Source of the DNA: Butyrivibrio sp. INlla16 | GTDB taxonomy: Bacteria > Bacillota > Clostridia > Lachnospirales > Lachnospiraceae | Reading direction: 5' to 3' | DNA: 64,000 bases | Assembly: GCF_900104155.1 (NCBI RefSeq) | Contig: NZ_FMYB01000002.1 | Coordinates: 154,682-218,681 of the forward strand | Shown here: in pieces, positions 1-9,126 of the stretch | Numbering within the stretch: the stretch's first letter is position 1 | Layout: the number at the start of each line of letters is the position of its first letter | The notes under the pieces: model-generated | Database searches by the model: none | The model's input: only the letters and a program-made list of their open reading frames with translations | What the model was told of the DNA's origin: nothing | Translations under genes and position numbers: made by a program

Positions 1-5
1 ATAAT

Positions 6-56
6 GCCTTCCCCCTTTTTGGGGGAAGGTGTCAGCGGAGCTGACGGATGAGGGGA
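6..56 (+). repeat. Double-hairpin dispersed repeat, copy 1
   Basis: Two adjacent hairpins are visible. The first has arms CCTTCCCCC (7-15) and GGGGGAAGG (21-29) with a T5 loop. The second has arms GTCAGC (31-36) and GCTGAC (40-45) with loop GGA. They are followed by GGATGAGGGGA. The same architecture recurs near 28024 and 40190, each time shortly upstream of a start codon. Here the closing AGGGGA lies 6 bases before the fabZ ATG and probably serves as its ribosome binding site. It resembles REP/MITE-like palindromic elements; no encoded protein is involved. Confidence 0.8.
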
Positions 57-61
57 GACTC

Positions 62-517
62 ATGGAAAAAATAGAAATACGCGAAGCAAAAAATTCACTA
101 ACAGCCGAAGAGATAGCACAGATATTACCGCACCGCTATCCCTTCGCCCTGGTGGACAGAATCATAGATCACGAGCCCGGAGTGTGGGCAATCGGCAGAA
201 AGTGCGTAAGCATGGATGAGCCTTTCTTCCAGGGACATTTCCCTGGAAAGCCCATCATGCCTGGAGTCCTCATAATTGAGGCACTCGCCCAGACAGGAGC
301 CGTAGCAGCTCTGGCGCTTCCGGAGAACAGAGGTAAGCTTGCACTTTTCGGCGGCATAAAAAATGCGCGCTTTAAAAGGCCCGTTACTCCGGGAGATGTG
401 CTTGAACTTCGCTGTGAAATGGTCAGATGCAAAGGCCCTGTGGGTGTAGCGGAGGCCGAGGCACTCGTGGACGGTGTTACAGTAACGAAGGCAGAAATTA
501 CCTTCTCGATTGTGTGA
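62..517 (+). CDS. fabZ: 3-hydroxyacyl-ACP dehydratase FabZ
   Basis: This 151-residue protein is the usual FabZ length. FabZ dehydrates 3-hydroxyacyl-ACP to trans-2-enoyl-ACP in the cytoplasmic type II fatty-acid elongation cycle. Visible motifs are LPHRYPFALVDRI (residues 22-34) and the active-site segment GHFPGKPIMPG, with catalytic His59 and Glu73 separated by 14 residues as in the family. The ATG at 62 is preferred over an upstream GTG at 29 because the GTG lies inside the repeat hairpin, while AGGGGA sits just ahead of the ATG and gives the standard length. The following MarR-type regulator and FabK-like flavoenzyme suggest the tail of a fatty-acid synthesis cluster extending upstream of the window. 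Confidence 0.95.
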   Translation: MEKIEIREAKNSLTAEEIAQILPHRYPFALVDRIIDHEPGVWAIGRKCVSMDEPFFQGHFPGKPIMPGVLIIEALAQTGAVAALALPENRGKLALFGGIKNARFKRPVTPGDVLELRCEMVRCKGPVGVAEAEALVDGVTVTKAEITFSIV

Positions 518-553
518 TATAATTGAGAAAAAATATTCAAAGGATTTCTGCCC

Positions 554-1018
554 ATGTTTGATTATGCAATAAGCCATATTTATGACAAGCTCCGTCTTCA
601 TTTGTACATGAAGATATATTCACGTTTTGAAAATCGCGAGGCTACACTATCCGCAGTAGAGACCTTCAGTATGGAGGTCATCATGGCGATGGAGGAGCCC
701 ACAGTTGCTCAGTTCGCGAAGATGCTCGATATCTCATCTCCGAATGCTGCGCACAGAGTCAAATGCCTTGTAAATAAAGGCTATGTTGAGAAGGTTCAGT
801 CCCCGGAGGACGGAAGAGAATTTCACCTTCGTCCCACTCAGAAGTATTTGAACTTCTGTAAGATCAATGAGGACTATCTCAAGATCATTATGAAAAGATG
901 CGAAAAGCGCTTTTCCAAGGAGGACTTCGCGAAGCTCAACGAGATGCTGGACATCATCAACAACGAACTGATGCCGGAGCTTGACATAGAGGAGTTTAAA
1001 AAACAGTGGGGAAATTAA
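554..1018 (+). CDS. MarR-family transcriptional regulator (FabT-like position)
   Basis: A 154-residue protein with the layout of MarR-family dimeric winged-helix regulators: N-terminal dimerisation helix, a helix-turn-helix around residues 50-75 (TVAQFAKMLDISSPNAAHRV) and a wing region with the family-typical basic DGREF segment, then C-terminal helices. It lies between fabZ and a FabK-like gene, ending one base before the latter's start, so it is probably co-transcribed. By analogy with FabT of Firmicutes, which represses fatty-acid synthesis genes, it may control this cluster. That role is inferred from position only. Confidence 0.82.
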   Translation: MFDYAISHIYDKLRLHLYMKIYSRFENREATLSAVETFSMEVIMAMEEPTVAQFAKMLDISSPNAAHRVKCLVNKGYVEKVQSPEDGREFHLRPTQKYLNFCKINEDYLKIIMKRCEKRFSKEDFAKLNEMLDIINNELMPELDIEEFKKQWGN

Positions 1019-1019
1019 A

Positions 1020-2081
1020 ATGAACATACGTGGTAAAGAGCTCGCCCATGGAATCATTCAGGGCGGAATGGGGGTTGGAGTATCCCTGTCATCACTTGCG
1101 GGTAGTGTCGCAAAGGAAGGCTGCATGGGAGTGATAAGCTCTGTGAACATCGGCTTTAATGAGCCTGATTTTATGGAAAATCCATTTGAGGCAAATATTC
1201 GTGCACTTAAGGAGCACATCAAAAAAGCTAAGGAGATATCCAAAGGCAACGGCCTTATAGGTGTAAATATCATGGTTGCGGTGAGCCACTATGAGGAGAC
1301 CGTGAAGGCAGCCATAGAAGCCGGCGCGGATGCAATCATATCCGGTGCAGGACTTCCACTTAAGCTGGCTGAACTTGTTAAGGGAAGTGATACACTCTTT
1401 GCACCTATCGTATCCAGCAAGAGAGCGGCAATGCTCCTTTGCAAAAGTTTTGTTAAAAAGGCCGGAATTCTCCCTGATTTTCTTGTTATAGAAGGCCATC
1501 AGGCCGGCGGACATCTTGGTTTTTCCGCTGACGATTTAAAAAGTGACACCTGTCAGCCCAATCTCCAGATATTAAAAGAGGTTAAGGAAGCGATAAAACC
1601 CTTTGAGGAGGAGTTTAAAGAGAAGATTTACGTCTTTCTCGGCGGTGGAATTTTTGACAGTAAAGATGTAAAGGAAGCTACTGAAGCAGGCGCCGACGGA
1701 GTTCAGATAGGAACCCGCTTCATTGCCACAAAGGAATGTGATGTGGACGAAGTATTCAAGCAGGTGATCGTTGACTCCAAAGAGGAAGATATCCGCATCA
1801 TCAAAAGCCCTGTGGGAATGCCTGCCAGAGCGATTTACACACCTCTCTTGCAAAAACTTGATGAGGGAAAATCCTTCCTTGCAAAGAAGTGCAACAGCTG
1901 CTTAACAGCTTGTCCCAAGGGCGACAACATCCCCTATTGCATCAGCAGAGCACTCATCGCTGCTGCTCACGGAAATAAGGAAGAAGGCCTCTTTTTCTGC
2001 GGGGAGAACGCTCCCAGAGTAAAGGACATAGTAACTGTAAAAGAATTGATTGATGAACTGACATGCGTGCAGCCACTGTAA
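1020..2081 (+). CDS. FMN-dependent nitronate monooxygenase / FabK-like enoyl-ACP reductase
   Basis: A 353-residue protein of the 2-nitropropane dioxygenase/FabK TIM-barrel family. Motifs seen: N-terminal IIQGGMGVGVS, GVNIMVAV, the GHQAGGHLG segment with the family histidine, and GADGVQIGTRF for FMN phosphate binding. The C-terminal CNSCLTACPKG has three cysteines and is typical of the clostridial branch. In fab clusters such proteins can be enoyl-ACP reductase II; elsewhere they oxidise nitronates. Location next to fabZ and a MarR regulator favours a lipid role, but the sequence alone does not separate the two functions. It starts one base after the marR stop. Confidence 0.82.
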   Translation: MNIRGKELAHGIIQGGMGVGVSLSSLAGSVAKEGCMGVISSVNIGFNEPDFMENPFEANIRALKEHIKKAKEISKGNGLIGVNIMVAVSHYEETVKAAIEAGADAIISGAGLPLKLAELVKGSDTLFAPIVSSKRAAMLLCKSFVKKAGILPDFLVIEGHQAGGHLGFSADDLKSDTCQPNLQILKEVKEAIKPFEEEFKEKIYVFLGGGIFDSKDVKEATEAGADGVQIGTRFIATKECDVDEVFKQVIVDSKEEDIRIIKSPVGMPARAIYTPLLQKLDEGKSFLAKKCNSCLTACPKGDNIPYCISRALIAAAHGNKEEGLFFCGENAPRVKDIVTVKELIDELTCVQPL

Positions 2082-2102
2082 AAAACTACAGTGGCTGCTT
2101 TT
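2069..2102 (+). terminator. Rho-independent terminator after the FabK-like gene
   Basis: A 12-bp perfect stem (2069-2080 with 2087-2098), loop AAAAAC, followed by TTTT. The left arm includes the last codons and stop of the preceding gene, which is compact but common. It closes the fab operon ahead of the convergent chemotaxis gene. Confidence 0.85.
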
Positions 2103-2161
2103 ACGTGCGCTGTCAGCATGTTTTATGGAGAAGATAATAATGAAAATTGTCTGTTCAATAA

Positions 2162-3791
2162 TTATTTAAAGAACTCAAGATCTTCTTTTAGTTCATCTGC
2201 AAGCCGCTTAAGTTCTACGGAAGCATCCGCAAGTCTTGCTGTTTCTTTGTTGAGTTCTGCCATGGAGCTTGAGGTTGTTTCTGCGGAGGCGGCATTTTCC
2301 TGAGATATCGCGGACAGATTCGTCATAAGATCAACGACTGTCTCTCCGGAGGTCTCACAGGATTTGGCCTGATCAAGTACATCCACAACAGATTCCTTGG
2401 TGAAATCGATGCCGATACTTACGTCTTCGAATATGTTGCTGGTTTCATCAATACTGGTTTTCTGTTCGTCAATAAGCTCTGTCACTTCATTGATAGTAGC
2501 GACGGTCTTATTAGACTCCTCGGAAAGGTTATGAATTATATCTTCTATTATCTTAGTAGACTGATTGGTCTGATCAGCCAGATTTGAGATTTCGCTTGCA
2601 ACTACCGCAAAGCCGCGTCCCGCATCACCTGCTCTTGCTGCTTCTATGCTGGCATTTAAAGACAAAAGGTTAATCTGGTCAGCAACAGATGCAATAAGGG
2701 ATACAGCTTCCTGAATTTTTCCAACGGACTCATCGGTCTTGTGAACCTGTGAAACAATCCTTGTAAAGGCATCGGTGGTTGAATCACTGGAACGTGTCAG
2801 ATTAGTCATGTTGCTATTGGCTTCTTTTCCGCTGGTACTCATGCTCTCAGATTTATCGGAGAGATTGGATACACTGTCAAGAATCTGCTGGATATTGCTT
2901 CTGATATCAACAACCTTCTGAGATGAAGTCTCGATATCCTTTGCCTGTTCTCCTGCGCCCTTTGAGATTTCACTTATTGTCTCACTGATTTCACCTGCAA
3001 CCTGTTTGGTCTTTGAAGCACTTTCCTCCAGGTTGAGCCCTGTATCGGCGAGGATATCACTTACTTCCTTGACTTTATCGATTGTACCCTCAAGTGTATC
3101 CAGGAAGTTATTGAGACTTGAGGCAAAATCGGCAAATTCGTCTTTTCCTGAGTCATTTGCTCTTGAGGAGATTTTTCCGGAGGCAATCTCTTCAATAGCG
3201 GACTGGAAAGATTTAACACTCTTATTTATTCCAAGGCTGATGCGGCCAAGTATGATCAGCAGCACAACCACACTTATTATCAAAACGACGAGAATAATGA
3301 CCGTCACACTGGATCTGAAGGTCCTGGCTGGAATTTGTATATTCCTGATATTTTCCCGTTGAAGATTCATAGCCGCGGGAGGAATGGATTTTCTTTAATT
3401 CGTTATAGTTAGATTTACTCTTATCTACATTGCTGATAATGGCTGAGATGGATTCCTGGTACCCGGGACCTGCTATAGTTTGCAGTTTTCCGCTTTTTTG
3501 ACCCATTTCATCAAGATTGGTGAGAGTGGCATCCAGGTAATTTTCATCAACATAATATTGGTAAAGCGCATCATTAGCCAGATTCTGCGCCTGAAGTACG
3601 TTTACTTCATCCACAAGAGATACAATTTCACTATTCTGAGCGTTCTTATTTATTGATGTAGCACCGACAACACCGATTATAAGAGCTGCCGCTATTCCAA
3701 GGACACCCATGAAAAGTATCTTACCTTTTACCGATTGAAAGAAATTTCCGTTACTGCCCGTTTTTTTGTTTGTGTTTCGAACCTTGCTCAT
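2162..3791 (-). pseudogene. Methyl-accepting chemotaxis protein, frameshifted
   Basis: Read on the minus strand, the gene starts at the ATG at 3791 (MSKVRNTNKK, preceded by GGGGGTA). It encodes a short cytoplasmic tail, a first membrane helix (KILFMGVLGIAAALIIGVVG), and a four-helix-type periplasmic sensor. It then changes frame between about 3300 and 3330: the first frame reads SSQDLQ and runs off into nonsense, while the second frame resumes at [12 protein letters not shown], the second membrane helix. The rest is a HAMP region and a long signalling coiled coil with the conserved hairpin tip ([18 protein letters not shown]). Each half is well preserved, so this is a recent one-base indel or a sequencing error. 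If real, the receptor would lack its signalling domain. Confidence 0.85.
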
Positions 3792-3847
3792 AGTAATATA
3801 CCCCCGTATAATATTGAGAAGTGAGTGCATATAATAAAGAATTGATA

Positions 3848-3867
3848 ATTAATAGTATGCTATTAAT
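3848..3867. promoter_or_regulatory. Palindrome between divergent chemotaxis and histidine kinase genes
   Basis: ATTAATAG (3848-3855), TATG, CTATTAAT (3860-3867) form a perfect 8-bp dyad in the AT-rich divergent promoter region, 57 bp upstream of the chemotaxis gene start. It could be an operator or simply AT-rich symmetry; no partner site was found elsewhere in the window. Confidence 0.35.
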
Positions 3868-3969
3868 ATAAAAATTAACAATGTATGGAAGGCTAAAAGT
3901 TTTCTAAAGAATTTGTTAAGTGAAGTACTGTAAAAAATAAGTCAAAAATCAATATCTGCAGGGAATACA

Positions 3970-5532
3970 ATGAAAAACAGAGTTCTATTTTTATACATAA
4001 TCGTGGCTATAATACCGCTGCTGATCATGGATGTGGCGGCTCTCGGAGCCATCGTGAGATCTGAAAAGAGAGAAATAATTCATGAGATGGAAAATGCCGC
4101 AAGCGCAATCCAGTACACGCTGGCGAATGAGCTGGATAGCGCGGATAAGTTGACTCAGAGTGTTTATACAAATAAATACATCTATGATTTCATCGACCGC
4201 CATTACCAGTCGGGACTTGAATACTATGAAGCGTATTACTCATTTTTCGAGGATACTCTTATCGACATGGTGGATGGGGCAAACAATATATCCTACACAT
4301 TCTATGTGGACAATGATAGCATTATTAACGGAGCGCAGTTCCAGAGACTGGAGACAGCCGAGGGGCAAAGCTGGTATGAATATATAATGGCGAGCGGCAG
4401 AAAGCTCGGGCTAATGTTTGATTATGGCGGCGCGATCACCGGCGTCAGGGAGGATGAGAGAAGAGTATATTTCTATGAGATACTGGATATGTACGATCAC
4501 AGATCCGGGAACCTACTCCTTGTAAATATTGATTACAGCTATTTGAGTAAGCTCCTGCAGAATACGAATTATGATCTGGACGTCTATGTCTGTGATGATG
4601 AAAAAATCCTCATGTCCAATAAGAGCGAGATAAATGCGGGAAAGCCTTATGAGAGTATTAAAACCCTTGAAAATATCGGCTATGTCAAGGAGTTCCAGGC
4701 GTTTAACCAGCAGCTCACAATTCGCGTCGCAAGAAAAAACGGTGTTAGCAGCGTGTGGATAAGCAGATGGGGAATGCAGCTTTTATTTCTTGTTATCATC
4801 AATATACTGCTTCCGATTTTCGTGATTTCGAGGATCAGCCGATTTGTATATTCCTACAGGCTCAGAGAGCAGGAGATGATTGTGACGAGGCAGCATGCGG
4901 AGCTACATGCGCTGCACAGCCAGATCAATCCGCACTTTCTTTTCAATGCTCTTGAGAGTATTCGCATGCACAGCATTATTAAGCAGGAGACCGAAACAGC
5001 GGAGATGGTTGAAAAACTGGCCAAGCTTCAGCGTCAGTACACCGAGTGGAACGAAGACAACATTTCGATAGAAAAGGAATTGTCCTTTGCGGAGAACTAC
5101 CTTGGGCTTCAGAAGTACAGATTTGGGGACAGGCTTTCGTACTCAATTGAGGCGGATGATGACTGCAGAGCTTATCTGATACCGAAGCTTACGCTGGTTA
5201 CTTTTGTTGAAAATGCCTGTGTTCACGGCATTGAAAACAAGAATAAAAACGGATGGATTTTTGTCCGCATATTCAAAAAGGATGAGAAGCTCATTATCGA
5301 AATAGAGGATACCGGAAGCGGAATGTCCGCTGAGGAGACGGAGACTCTTCTTCATAAGATGAGAGATGCCGATATGGAGCTTTTGAAGGAGCCGGGAAGA
5401 GTCGGCATTGTCAATGCGTGCCTTAGGCTTAAGATGATGACCGATAACACTGTGGAATTCGAGCTTGAGTCCGAGGAGAGTGTTGGCACAATCGTTTCAA
5501 TTGCGATTCCGATAGATAAGCTTATAAGCTGA
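3970..5532 (+). CDS. YesM-type sensor histidine kinase
   Basis: A 520-residue membrane kinase. It has an N-terminal membrane helix (residues about 4-28), an extracytoplasmic sensor of about 230 residues, a second helix near 270-290, a short linker helix, then the His_kinase (LytS/YesM) domain. The phosphoacceptor is His322 in QINPHFLFNALE, followed by an ATPase domain with N-box FVENACVHGIENK and G-box DTGSGMS. This class normally pairs with AraC-type response regulators to control sugar or oligosaccharide importers. Here it is followed 25 bp later by such a regulator and then a solute-binding protein and two permeases, so its likely signal is a carbohydrate. The ATG is preceded by GCAGGGA. 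Confidence 0.92.
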   Translation: MKNRVLFLYIIVAIIPLLIMDVAALGAIVRSEKREIIHEMENAASAIQYTLANELDSADKLTQSVYTNKYIYDFIDRHYQSGLEYYEAYYSFFEDTLIDMVDGANNISYTFYVDNDSIINGAQFQRLETAEGQSWYEYIMASGRKLGLMFDYGGAITGVREDERRVYFYEILDMYDHRSGNLLLVNIDYSYLSKLLQNTNYDLDVYVCDDEKILMSNKSEINAGKPYESIKTLENIGYVKEFQAFNQQLTIRVARKNGVSSVWISRWGMQLLFLVIINILLPIFVISRISRFVYSYRLREQEMIVTRQHAELHALHSQINPHFLFNALESIRMHSIIKQETETAEMVEKLAKLQRQYTEWNEDNISIEKELSFAENYLGLQKYRFGDRLSYSIEADDDCRAYLIPKLTLVTFVENACVHGIENKNKNGWIFVRIFKKDEKLIIEIEDTGSGMSAEETETLLHKMRDADMELLKEPGRVGIVNACLRLKMMTDNTVEFELESEESVGTIVSIAIPIDKLIS

Positions 5533-5557
5533 CAAATAACGAGAGGATTTACGTTTT

Positions 5558-7138
5558 ATGCTTAATTTGTTACTGGTGGATGACGAGCCGTTTATATTAC
5601 AGGGACTTAAGGTCCTTCTGAATTACGAGGACGAGGGATATGAAGTCTATACCGCTTCGAACGGGCAGGATGCGCTTGATCTCATAAAGACGACAAATAT
5701 TGATCTGATTATTTCCGATATCAAGATGCCTGTCATGGATGGCTTAGAGCTCCTTGCAAATGTCAGGGAGCGCTACCCCGACATATATTTTGTGATACTT
5801 AGCGGCTACGCCGAATTTTCCTATGCGCAGAAGGCACTTCACTACGACTGCGCGGAGTACATACTTAAACCGGTTGAGAAGGATGCCATATTGAAGGTCC
5901 TTAGGAAGGTCGCTGCGAGCAAGGCTGACAAGGTTTTTGCGCAAAGACGAAGTATGGAGAGAGAGAAGGCCTTTTTTGACCAGAATCTTAAGGCTGCGCT
6001 CATGGGCAGGTACAGCAATGATAATATCGGATATCTGAAAAAGCATCTGCCGGAAAATGAGGATATGTGCTATGTCGGAATTGAACTTTCTCCTACGCTT
6101 GAACAGGAGGAGGTATCTGACGAGGAAAAAGCTGCTTTCCTGGATAAGCTTCTTTTGGTTACTCAGGAGGATATGAAGGCAAATTCAGAGCTTGTAATTA
6201 AAGATGCTTTTGGCGAAGAGAAGATATATGATATAGGTTTTTTGTTCCATGAAGCGCTTGCAAAGGATCATAATCTTTCACCTGAAAGCTATTTACGAGA
6301 GATGCTCGGACGAATCGAGAGAGTATGCGATTTTCCCATAACAATGCTTGTCGGCAAGATGGTGCGCGGAATTGAAGCTATATCAAAATCATACACAACG
6401 GTGCGCATGCTCCATTCGTTGCAGGGCTTTCGCGAGAGCAGAGATATATACTTCTATGAGGAGGAATATCAGATCCGCGATAGCGGAATAACTCTTTGCA
6501 AAAAGCAGCTCGATAATCTTATAGCAGCGATTGAACTTAATGAGAAAATTCAGATAAGACAGCGGGTAGACGAGTTCCACGAAGAAATGTTAAAGACCGG
6601 AATAACCGGAAAAACCATGAATCTCAATATCAACTATCTTCTTTTCCAGCTCATTCATATAGCCAGTGAGCAGGACAGCGATGTTAACCAGGAGGAGATT
6701 CTGAGACTTATATCGGAGAGCAGTTTCGAGGAAGGTATAAGCCGCGGAAGTAAGAGTCATCTGTACAGAATGTCCTGTGAATACGGTGATTATCTGGCAC
6801 AGCTACGCAAAAACGTATCCAAGGGTGTTTTGGCGGATATTGAAAATGAGGTGAGGGAGAACTACGCAAGTAACCTCACATTAAAAGAGCTCAGTGAAAA
6901 ATACTATGTAAACAGTGCGTATCTGGGGCAGCTTTTCAGAAAAAGATATAAATGTTCCTTCAAGGATTACCTCAATCAGAAGAGGATAGATGAGGCATCG
7001 CTCCTTCTTCGAAAGACTGATTTAAAGATTTATCAGGTGGCTGAAAAGGTCGGATACCGCGATGTAGACTACTTTGTGAACAAATTCATCGAGGCTAAGG
7101 GATGTACCCCGGCAAAGTATAGAAAACAGGAACAATAA
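5558..7138 (+). CDS. YesN-type AraC-family response regulator
   Basis: A 526-residue regulator. The receiver domain is at residues 1-120, with acidic pocket DD8-9, phosphoacceptor Asp54 (SDIKMP) and the conserved Lys in ILKPVEK. A poorly conserved linker domain follows (about 130-420), and the C-terminal AraC-type double helix-turn-helix covers about residues 425-524 (LKELSEKYYVNSAYLGQLF and the VAEKVGYRDVDYFV element). It forms a two-component pair with the kinase upstream and probably activates the sugar ABC importer beginning at 7230. No clear pair of direct repeats was identified in the 90 bp in front of that gene. Confidence 0.92.
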   Translation: MLNLLLVDDEPFILQGLKVLLNYEDEGYEVYTASNGQDALDLIKTTNIDLIISDIKMPVMDGLELLANVRERYPDIYFVILSGYAEFSYAQKALHYDCAEYILKPVEKDAILKVLRKVAASKADKVFAQRRSMEREKAFFDQNLKAALMGRYSNDNIGYLKKHLPENEDMCYVGIELSPTLEQEEVSDEEKAAFLDKLLLVTQEDMKANSELVIKDAFGEEKIYDIGFLFHEALAKDHNLSPESYLREMLGRIERVCDFPITMLVGKMVRGIEAISKSYTTVRMLHSLQGFRESRDIYFYEEEYQIRDSGITLCKKQLDNLIAAIELNEKIQIRQRVDEFHEEMLKTGITGKTMNLNINYLLFQLIHIASEQDSDVNQEEILRLISESSFEEGISRGSKSHLYRMSCEYGDYLAQLRKNVSKGVLADIENEVRENYASNLTLKELSEKYYVNSAYLGQLFRKRYKCSFKDYLNQKRIDEASLLLRKTDLKIYQVAEKVGYRDVDYFVNKFIEAKGCTPAKYRKQEQ

Positions 7139-7229
7139 TTTTTCGGGGTTTTATTAATAATTTATCCCATGAACTTAATAGTGCATTTCCGTAAAATGTT
7201 AATCATCAAGAAAAGGAGGATTTCTATTT

Positions 7230-8984
7230 ATGAAAAAGAAAGTGGTTAGCATTTTGATGGCAACATGCATGCTCGGTGCTACACTTGCTGGTTGCGGCTC
7301 TAATGGCGGCAATGATGCAGGTACAACAACTGATGCAGGCACAGCTACAGAGTCTGGTTCAGAAGCTGGTAGCGAAGATGCAGGCAGTGCAGACGCAGGC
7401 AGCGAAGATGCAGGCAGTGCAACATCTGACGGTGAGGTTACTGACTTCACAATGTTCATCACAATGCCGGGTTCAGAGATCAACGACGACAATGAAATTG
7501 CACAGATGATCGCTGACAAGTATGGTGTAAAGGTTAAGGAAACATGGCTTACAGGCCAGACAGCTTCCGAGGCTACAGGTACACTTATTGCAGGTGGTGA
7601 GTATCCTGATTTCATCGATTCCGATGAAATGAATCTTTTGATCGATGCAGATGCCCTTATTCCCCTTGATGATTACATCGACCAGTATCCTGAATTCAAG
7701 GAGAAGTGGTTCACAGAGGAAGAGTGGGAGAAGTTCCGTCAGCCCGATGGACACATCTATTGGATCAATCCTTTTGGAAACACAAAGGGCGAAACAAAGA
7801 CAACAACTCATAATGACGAAGCATTCTGGATTCAGGTAAGAGTTCTTGAGTGGGCAGGATACCCGAAGATCGAGACACTTGATCAGTACTTCCAGCTCCT
7901 TGAGGATTACATTGCAGCTAATCCTACAATGGAAGATGGTACAGAGAACATTGCTTACACAATCCTTTGCGAAGACTGGAGATACTTCTGCCTTGAGAAC
8001 GCAGGTCAGTTCCTTGCAGGATATCCCAATGACGGTTCTGTAATCGTTGACAAGACAGACATGACAATCAAGGATTACAACACATCTGAGGATACTATCG
8101 CATACTTCAAGAAGCTCAACGAAGAGTACAAGAAGGGCATGGTAGATCCTGAGTCCTTCACTCAGACATATGATGAGTATATTGCTAAGCTTTCAACTGG
8201 TCGTGTTCTTGGTATGGTTGACCAGTGGTGGGATTTCGCTAACAACGTTAACGATTCTTACAAGCAGACAGGCCTTGATGCTAAGGGCTGCAACTATGTT
8301 CCGCTTGGACTTACAACAAAGCCCGGCATGGAGAACAGATGGCATACATATGATGACACAGTTAACCAGGCTTCAGGTATCGCTATTACAACAGATTGTA
8401 AGGATCCTGATAAGGCCTTCAAGTTCCTTGTAGATTGTGCAATGGATCAGGAGCTTCATGATCTCAGATTCTGGGGTGTTAAGGGCGTTGACTATGAAGT
8501 AGATGACGACGGATTATACTACCGCACAGATGAGCAGAGAAAGAACTGGGCAGACACATCTTACCAGGCTTCACACAGATGTCAGTATTCATACTTCCCT
8601 CAGTGGCATGGTACATCTGATGATGGAAAGAATGCTAACAAGCCTGAAGAGCAGCCATCCGAATTCATGTATGATATGGCTGAGCCTCTTAAGGCATGCT
8701 TCGATGCTTATGGCGCAACAACATATCCTCAGCTGATCGGTTCTGTACAGGAGACAAACGGACCTTGGTTCCCGATGTACTCATACTCTAACAACTTCAC
8801 AACTGAGACACCCGGCGGTGTAGCTTGGGCTAAGATGGGTGAAGTTAAGCATGAGTGGCTTCCTAAGGTAGTTATGGCTGACGATTTCGAGCAGGGATGG
8901 TCAGATTACATGGATGCTTACAATGCATGCAAGCCTGAGGACTTCCTTGGCGAGATGCAGGAGATTCTTGATACATTCAAGTAA
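7230..8984 (+). CDS. Lipoprotein sugar-binding component of an LplABC-type ABC importer
   Basis: A 584-residue extracellular solute-binding protein. The signal sequence ends in a lipobox (LGATLAGCG), so it would be anchored by lipidated Cys. A low-complexity Gly/Ala/Ser/Asp/Glu/Thr linker follows, containing a 21-bp direct repeat at 7371 and 7401. The mature domain resembles family 1 carbohydrate-binding proteins of the LipO/LplA type, which deliver oligosaccharides to LplB/LplC permeases. The start has a strong AAAGGAGG site. Codon choice is restricted (ACA, GCA, CTT favoured), as in highly expressed genes. The nucleotide-binding subunit is not in the window; such systems often share an MsmK-like ATPase encoded elsewhere. 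The substrate cannot be named. Confidence 0.9.
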   Translation: MKKKVVSILMATCMLGATLAGCGSNGGNDAGTTTDAGTATESGSEAGSEDAGSADAGSEDAGSATSDGEVTDFTMFITMPGSEINDDNEIAQMIADKYGVKVKETWLTGQTASEATGTLIAGGEYPDFIDSDEMNLLIDADALIPLDDYIDQYPEFKEKWFTEEEWEKFRQPDGHIYWINPFGNTKGETKTTTHNDEAFWIQVRVLEWAGYPKIETLDQYFQLLEDYIAANPTMEDGTENIAYTILCEDWRYFCLENAGQFLAGYPNDGSVIVDKTDMTIKDYNTSEDTIAYFKKLNEEYKKGMVDPESFTQTYDEYIAKLSTGRVLGMVDQWWDFANNVNDSYKQTGLDAKGCNYVPLGLTTKPGMENRWHTYDDTVNQASGIAITTDCKDPDKAFKFLVDCAMDQELHDLRFWGVKGVDYEVDDDGLYYRTDEQRKNWADTSYQASHRCQYSYFPQWHGTSDDGKNANKPEEQPSEFMYDMAEPLKACFDAYGATTYPQLIGSVQETNGPWFPMYSYSNNFTTETPGGVAWAKMGEVKHEWLPKVVMADDFEQGWSDYMDAYNACKPEDFLGEMQEILDTFK

Positions 8985-9030
8985 TAAAAAGCTAGATATT
9001 TTTACTAAGAGAATATTATGAAAAAAGAGG

Positions 9031-9075
9031 AAAAGGCGGTAAACGCGATTCATATAATGTTTACTGCCTTTTTCT
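9031..9075 (+). terminator. Attenuating hairpin between binding protein and permease genes
   Basis: AAAAGGCGGTAAAC (9031-9044) pairs with GTTTACTGCCTTTT (9059-9072) through 14 positions with one G-U pair, followed by T residues. In this position it would let the binding protein mRNA accumulate above the two permeases, a common arrangement in ABC importers. Confidence 0.7.
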
Positions 9076-9126
9076 TAAGGGAAAAAGAGATTAAGTTCTT
9101 GCAGAAAACCTAATGAGGAGTGTCTT

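Noticed and set aside
29..61. fabZ starting at the GTG at 29
   Set aside because: This would place the start inside a dispersed repeat hairpin. The ATG at 62 has a ribosome binding site and gives the standard 151-residue length.
1092..1514. Long minus-strand frames opposite coding genes
   Set aside because: Such frames (here and at many other sites) lie wholly within a well-supported gene on the other strand, lack ribosome binding sites and show no family resemblance.
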